Positions 43,663 through 47,198 of a stretch of 47,198 nt of DNA are shown here, piece after piece (the stretch's first letter is position 1; the number at the start of each line of letters is the position of its first letter). Under the pieces are notes generated by a model, which ran no database searches, was not told the DNA's origin, and was given only the letters and a program-made list of their open reading frames with translations. The stretch spans positions 1 through 47,198 of the forward strand of contig NZ_JPUF01000030.1 in the NCBI RefSeq assembly GCF_014737315.1, given 5' to 3'. The position numbers and the translations under genes are program-made. The DNA is from Treponema zioleckii (GTDB lineage Bacteria; Spirochaetota; Spirochaetia; Treponematales; Treponemataceae).

Positions 43663-45744
43663 ATGAAGACAAAAACACTTTCATTCATGATTGTCATGCG
43701 AATTGTTCTTCTTGTTATTCTTATTTGTGTTTTGCTTACAACATTTTCGATTGTTATTTTGGACAAAGTTCAGACAAATCAGGTTTTGAGTACAATGGCA
43801 AAATGCCGTGATGATGCTGGAAAGTTGATTGAACTTTCGATTGACGCATACATCCGTGAAGTAAAGGCGATTGCCCAACGAAAAGATATTCGTTCTATGG
43901 ATTGGAGCATTCAGAATCCTGTTCTTAGGGAAGAGGCCCGTCGGGTTGGGTTTGAATCGTTCGAGGTTGGAAATCCGAACGGAATGGCTCACTCCACGAA
44001 CGGAGACGATATTTGGGTTGGCGGAAGAAGCTATTACGGAAAGGCGCTTTCTGGGACGGCGAATATTTCTGACCTTGTGTATGACGAGCGATATAAAAAA
44101 ATGGTCGTCGTAATTAGCTGCCCGCTTCACAACGATTCTGGCGAAGTGATTGGTGTTCTTTCAGGTGTTGCGGACGCGTCTTTTACGAACAAAATCACTT
44201 CGTCAATCGAACTTGATTACGACGGTTTTATTTTTATTATAAATGATGCCGGCGAAAAAATGGCTGGCGTTGATTACACTGGATATTCAAGACTCGAAAA
44301 CAACATTCACGACCCGAATTATGCTCCGAGCGGAAGATTCGGCCAGTTTCGCGAAGCGCAGATAAAAATGATTCAGGAAAGAACTGGTCTTGAAACGTTT
44401 TTTATGGACGGCAGGGAATATTATTTGTCGTTCATTTCGATTAACAACGGTGAGTGGCACTTGGGAATAATTCAGGACAGACGTCAGGCTCTTGCGGTTC
44501 TCAACATGATTCTTGGACGAATGATAATCATAACGGCTGTTTCTATACTGATAGGTTCGCTCTCCGGCATCTTGCTTTCTCGAACTTTACGACCGTTAAA
44601 GCGTGTGAGCAGCAGCATTAGCGAGATTGCTTCGGGCAAAGCCGATTTGACGCAAAGAATCAAAATCAAAACGGAATATGAAATTGCGGAGCTTGTGGAT
44701 GGGTTCAACACGTTCACTGCAAAACTTCAGAGCATTATCAAAGTTATGAAGGAATCCAAGAACACTCTTTTTGAAGTTGGAAATCTTCTTAAAAATGACA
44801 CCGAAAACACTCTTTCATCGATTGGAACTATTATCGACAACATCAATGCGACCAGAAAAGGAACTTCCCAGCAGTTTTCGAGCGTTGAGCAGACGGCGAG
44901 TGCGGTTCACGAAATTGCGTCGAACATTGAGTCCCTTGAGCGAATGGTTGAAAATCAGTCGGCCAGCGTAAAAGTTGCGAACGATGCTGTTTTTGCCATG
45001 GTCGAGAATATTTCGAAGGTAAATCGTTCGGTTGCGATGATGGCAGATTCGTTCAAGAATCTTGAAGAAAAAGCTCATAGCGGAGTTTTAAAGCAGGAAG
45101 ACGTTAACAACAAGATTGCGATTGTTGGTGAGCAGTCAGAAATGCTCGGAAACGCGAACAAGACGATTCGCGAGATTGCGAGCCAGACTAATTTGCTCGC
45201 GTTGAATGCGGCGATTGAGGCGGCGCACGCAGGCGAAACCGGAAAGGGATTCTCTGTGGTTGCGGATGAAATTCGAAAGCTTTCTGAAATTTCTACGGCA
45301 CAGTCAAAAGAAATAGGCGAGCAGCTTGGCCATATTCAAAAATCAATCAAAGAAATCATTGTCGCCTCAAATGATTCCAGGGTTGCTTTTAAAAATGTAA
45401 GTGATGAAATTCAGGCGACGGATTATCTTGTTCAGGAAATTTCGAATGCGATGGATGAGCAGCACAAGGATTCCGAAAGAATCAACTTGTCGTTGAACAG
45501 CATGAACGACAGCACCGACGTTGTTCTTGCGGCTGTAAACGAAATGTCTGAGGGCAATGCGGCGATTTTGAAGGAAATCAAGAACCTTCAGGATTCAACC
45601 ACTGAACTAAAGCAGAACATGGATCGCATGGAAAACGGTGCTAAGTCAATCATTGAGACTGGAAACGCACTTTCTGATATTTCAAGCCAGATGTCGGCTT
45701 CAATCAATGAAATCGGCGGACAGGTTGACCAATTCCAGGTTTAA
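43663..45744 (+). CDS. Methyl-accepting chemotaxis protein with dCache sensor and HAMP domain
   Basis: The 693-residue transmembrane chemoreceptor has a first membrane helix (about 9-32) and a periplasmic dCache-type sensor (about 40-275; [32 protein letters not shown]). A second helix near 285-305 is followed by HAMP ([19 protein letters not shown]) and a coiled-coil signalling tip ([19 protein letters not shown]). It ends QVDQFQV like the receptor at 17438. The binding-lipoprotein gene starts 15 nt after its stop, suggesting that a periplasmic binding protein and its receptor are made together. Ligand unknown; the dCache fold may also bind small ligands directly. Confidence 0.95.
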   Translation: MKTKTLSFMIVMRIVLLVILICVLLTTFSIVILDKVQTNQVLSTMAKCRDDAGKLIELSIDAYIREVKAIAQRKDIRSMDWSIQNPVLREEARRVGFESFEVGNPNGMAHSTNGDDIWVGGRSYYGKALSGTANISDLVYDERYKKMVVVISCPLHNDSGEVIGVLSGVADASFTNKITSSIELDYDGFIFIINDAGEKMAGVDYTGYSRLENNIHDPNYAPSGRFGQFREAQIKMIQERTGLETFFMDGREYYLSFISINNGEWHLGIIQDRRQALAVLNMILGRMIIITAVSILIGSLSGILLSRTLRPLKRVSSSISEIASGKADLTQRIKIKTEYEIAELVDGFNTFTAKLQSIIKVMKESKNTLFEVGNLLKNDTENTLSSIGTIIDNINATRKGTSQQFSSVEQTASAVHEIASNIESLERMVENQSASVKVANDAVFAMVENISKVNRSVAMMADSFKNLEEKAHSGVLKQEDVNNKIAIVGEQSEMLGNANKTIREIASQTNLLALNAAIEAAHAGETGKGFSVVADEIRKLSEISTAQSKEIGEQLGHIQKSIKEIIVASNDSRVAFKNVSDEIQATDYLVQEISNAMDEQHKDSERINLSLNSMNDSTDVVLAAVNEMSEGNAAILKEIKNLQDSTTELKQNMDRMENGAKSIIETGNALSDISSQMSASINEIGGQVDQFQV

Positions 45745-45759
45745 AAACGAGGTGAGAAG

Positions 45760-46989
45760 ATGATTGTAAATAGAATAAAATATGTTGTTTTTGCACTTGC
45801 GACACTGCCTTTTGTGTTCATGACAGGCTGCGGTCAAAACCGGGACGGAAGCGTAAAAGAAAATAAAGACGAAATTCACATTCGTGTGTGGGAATCAAAA
45901 GATGGCGTTGACACGTTCATTAAGCAGGCTAGACAGGCTTATACTGCCGAGCATCCGAATGTGCGAATCGATTTTGTAAATGTGGAACTTCACAATACTG
46001 CCGATGCGCTTGAAAATGACGCCCCGCTGGGAATCGGACCTGACATTATTGCGGCTCCCCACGATCTTTTGGGTTCACTTGTTGCAAAAAAATTAGTTAT
46101 TCCCACAGAAAATCCTTCGGAGGTTGCAAATAAAGTTTTAAAGTCATGCACAAAAGCGATTACTTACAACGGAACGATGTACGGATATCCTGTGAGTGCG
46201 GAAACTTACGCTCTTTTTTACAATAAAAATTTGATTCGGGAGAATGATGTTCCAAAATCCTGGGAAGATTTGGTTGAATGGGTTCAGGGCTTTAACGAAA
46301 GTCATCCTGGAAAACTTGGCTTTGTAATGGACGTTACGGCTTCCTATTATTCGATAATCTTTCTGACTGCCGGAGGAAATAGGCTTTACGGCGAGAGCGG
46401 CGTGGATTCATCCCATCCGAATATGAGCACTCCGCTGGCGATTAAGGGAATGGAGTTTTTTCAGAGTTTGAGAGAGAGTTTGGGACTTCAGGAAACTGAG
46501 CTTAGCACTTCTTCGTGCGACAATCTTTTTGCTTCTGGAAATGCGGCAATGTACATAACAGGTTTGTGGAACGTAAAAGCATTTGAAAAGGCTGGAATTA
46601 ATTTTGGCGTAACGACAATTCCGGCTTTGCCTGGAGAGAGCACCCCGGCGGCTTCATTTAGCGGAACTCGCGTGATGTATGTTACGGCTTGTTCCGCTCA
46701 TCCAAAAGAAGCGGCGGATTTTTTGGAATTCACTCTTTCGCCAGAAATGCAGCAACTTAGGTTCAATTTGACAGGCTCAATGCCTGCAATCAGCACGAAT
46801 GTCAACAGTCCGTATATTTCAGGATTCTTGAAGCAACTTGATTATGCATTCCCGATGCCGTCGATTCCTGCGATGGTAAAATTTTGGAACGAGAGTACCG
46901 GCGTTCTTACTGACATTTGGAACGGTGCCGATGTTGAAAGTTCGCTAAAAGCTTTTAATGAAAAAATCAAAGGAAACGCGGTGAATTAG
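45760..46989 (+). CDS. MalE-like extracellular solute-binding lipoprotein
   Basis: The 409-residue lipoprotein has a signal peptide ending in the lipobox MTGC (lipidated Cys near residue 24). The mature part looks like family-1 sugar-binding proteins: IHIRVWESKDGVDTFIKQA, GPDIIAAPHDLLGSLV, YGYPVSAETYALFYNK, PKSWEDLVEW and an insert with NAAMYITGLWN. It should bind an oligosaccharide or similar solute at the periplasmic face of the inner membrane for an ABC importer. No permease or ATPase gene follows in the remaining 200 bases. AGGTGA precedes ATG 45760, and it is probably co-transcribed with the chemoreceptor. Confidence 0.92.
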   Translation: MIVNRIKYVVFALATLPFVFMTGCGQNRDGSVKENKDEIHIRVWESKDGVDTFIKQARQAYTAEHPNVRIDFVNVELHNTADALENDAPLGIGPDIIAAPHDLLGSLVAKKLVIPTENPSEVANKVLKSCTKAITYNGTMYGYPVSAETYALFYNKNLIRENDVPKSWEDLVEWVQGFNESHPGKLGFVMDVTASYYSIIFLTAGGNRLYGESGVDSSHPNMSTPLAIKGMEFFQSLRESLGLQETELSTSSCDNLFASGNAAMYITGLWNVKAFEKAGINFGVTTIPALPGESTPAASFSGTRVMYVTACSAHPKEAADFLEFTLSPEMQQLRFNLTGSMPAISTNVNSPYISGFLKQLDYAFPMPSIPAMVKFWNESTGVLTDIWNGADVESSLKAFNEKIKGNAVN

Positions 46990-47022
46990 CTTTGAGAATT
47001 TGGGTTTAGCTTTAGCGTTTCC

Positions 47023-47050
47023 CGCAAGTTTTTCTGGCGAAAAACTCGCG
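47023..47050. repeat. Imperfect stem-loop after the binding-protein gene
   Basis: CGCAAGTTTTTC (47023-47034) can pair with GAAAAACTCGCG (47039-47050) with one mismatch and a 4-nt loop. It is the first of several hairpins at the window end. Confidence 0.5.
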
Positions 47051-47075
47051 CTTTGGTGGGCGGGACTTGCAGGGG

Positions 47076-47120
47076 CTCACTAAACGCGGCGGCAAGGAGA
47101 GCCGCGTTTAGTGAGTTTGG
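47076..47120 (+). terminator. Long perfect hairpin, likely terminator of the chemoreceptor/binding-protein operon
   Basis: CTCACTAAACGCGGC (47076-47090) and GCCGCGTTTAGTGAG (47101-47115) are perfect complements over 15 bp with a 10-nt loop, then TTTGGTTTTG. The stem is unusually long and G+C-rich for this window, so a repeat-element origin is also possible. Confidence 0.55.
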
Positions 47121-47198
47121 TTTTGTTGCTCGCGCGAGGCTCGCAACTTTGGGTGAGAGCTTGGTTAAAATTACTGTCCGTGGGGCGAAACGCGGTGA

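Noticed and set aside
46990-47198. Integron attC-like site, since some treponemes carry integrons
   Set aside because: The hairpins lack recognisable GTTRRRY/RYYYAAC core sites and there are no cassette-like ORFs in view.
1-47198. tRNA, rRNA or CRISPR array
   Set aside because: The intergenic gaps are short and AT-rich, and none shows cloverleaf-like ends (GGTTCRANNCC), rRNA text or regularly spaced direct repeats.

Overview
The window looks like chromosomal DNA from a spirochaete, most likely a host-associated Treponema (A+T-rich, roughly 40% G+C by eye). The clearest clue is a complete A/V-type ATPase operon in the spirochaete order E - DUF2764 - A - B - D - I - K. An Omp85-type outer membrane protein, two large chemoreceptors and small AT-rich promoters agree. 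I saw no rRNA, tRNA, CRISPR array, transposase or phage gene.

Layout. 1-9760 is housekeeping: a small zinc-ribbon gene (-), the V-ATPase operon (+), a small membrane protein with a TTG start, and ispG of the MEP isoprenoid pathway. 9880-10974 is an exported TPR-like protein. 10976-17351 (-) is a surface-polysaccharide operon: three GT4 glycosyltransferases, a WbaP-type initiating phosphosugar transferase, and an Omp85-like barrel protein whose start overlaps the WbaP stop. 17438-19516 (-) is a chemoreceptor.

19642-34381 (-) is a tightly packed eight-gene operon and the most unusual part of the window. It holds three paralogous proteins of about 900 residues that fuse a YidC/Oxa1-like membrane domain to a C-terminal alkaline-phosphatase/sulfatase domain of the LTA-synthase/phosphoethanolamine-transferase type. 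It also holds two TagF-like CDP-glycerol glycerophosphotransferases, one LicC-like cytidylyltransferase, one three-part protein (winged helix + LicC-like cytidylyltransferase + HisC/CobD-like PLP enzyme), and an AlbA_2/ATPase regulator-like gene. Next to it lie an SGNH protein and an MBOAT acyltransferase (+, 34479-37339). Facing these is a Dlt-like set (-, 40343-37434): a DltA-like ligase, a fold-III PLP decarboxylase-like enzyme and a 73-residue carrier protein. My reading is that 19.6-40.3 kb encodes a teichoic-acid-like, phosphodiester-linked envelope polymer or glycolipid and an aminoacyl-type decoration system. The components are visible in the sequence; the pathway is inference.

40626-46989 carries a RibD-C-like reductase and a GNAT acetyltransferase (+), a MATE exporter (-), and a chemoreceptor followed 15 nt later by a MalE-like binding lipoprotein (+). 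The last 200 bases are rich in hairpins. A family of imperfect palindromes with TTCAGAATGACA-like ends sits in at least four intergenic gaps. Two genes (atpE and one glycosyltransferase) clearly carry single-base frameshifts, and a third (the start of the third fusion protein) probably does; I suspect sequencing error or recent mutation.
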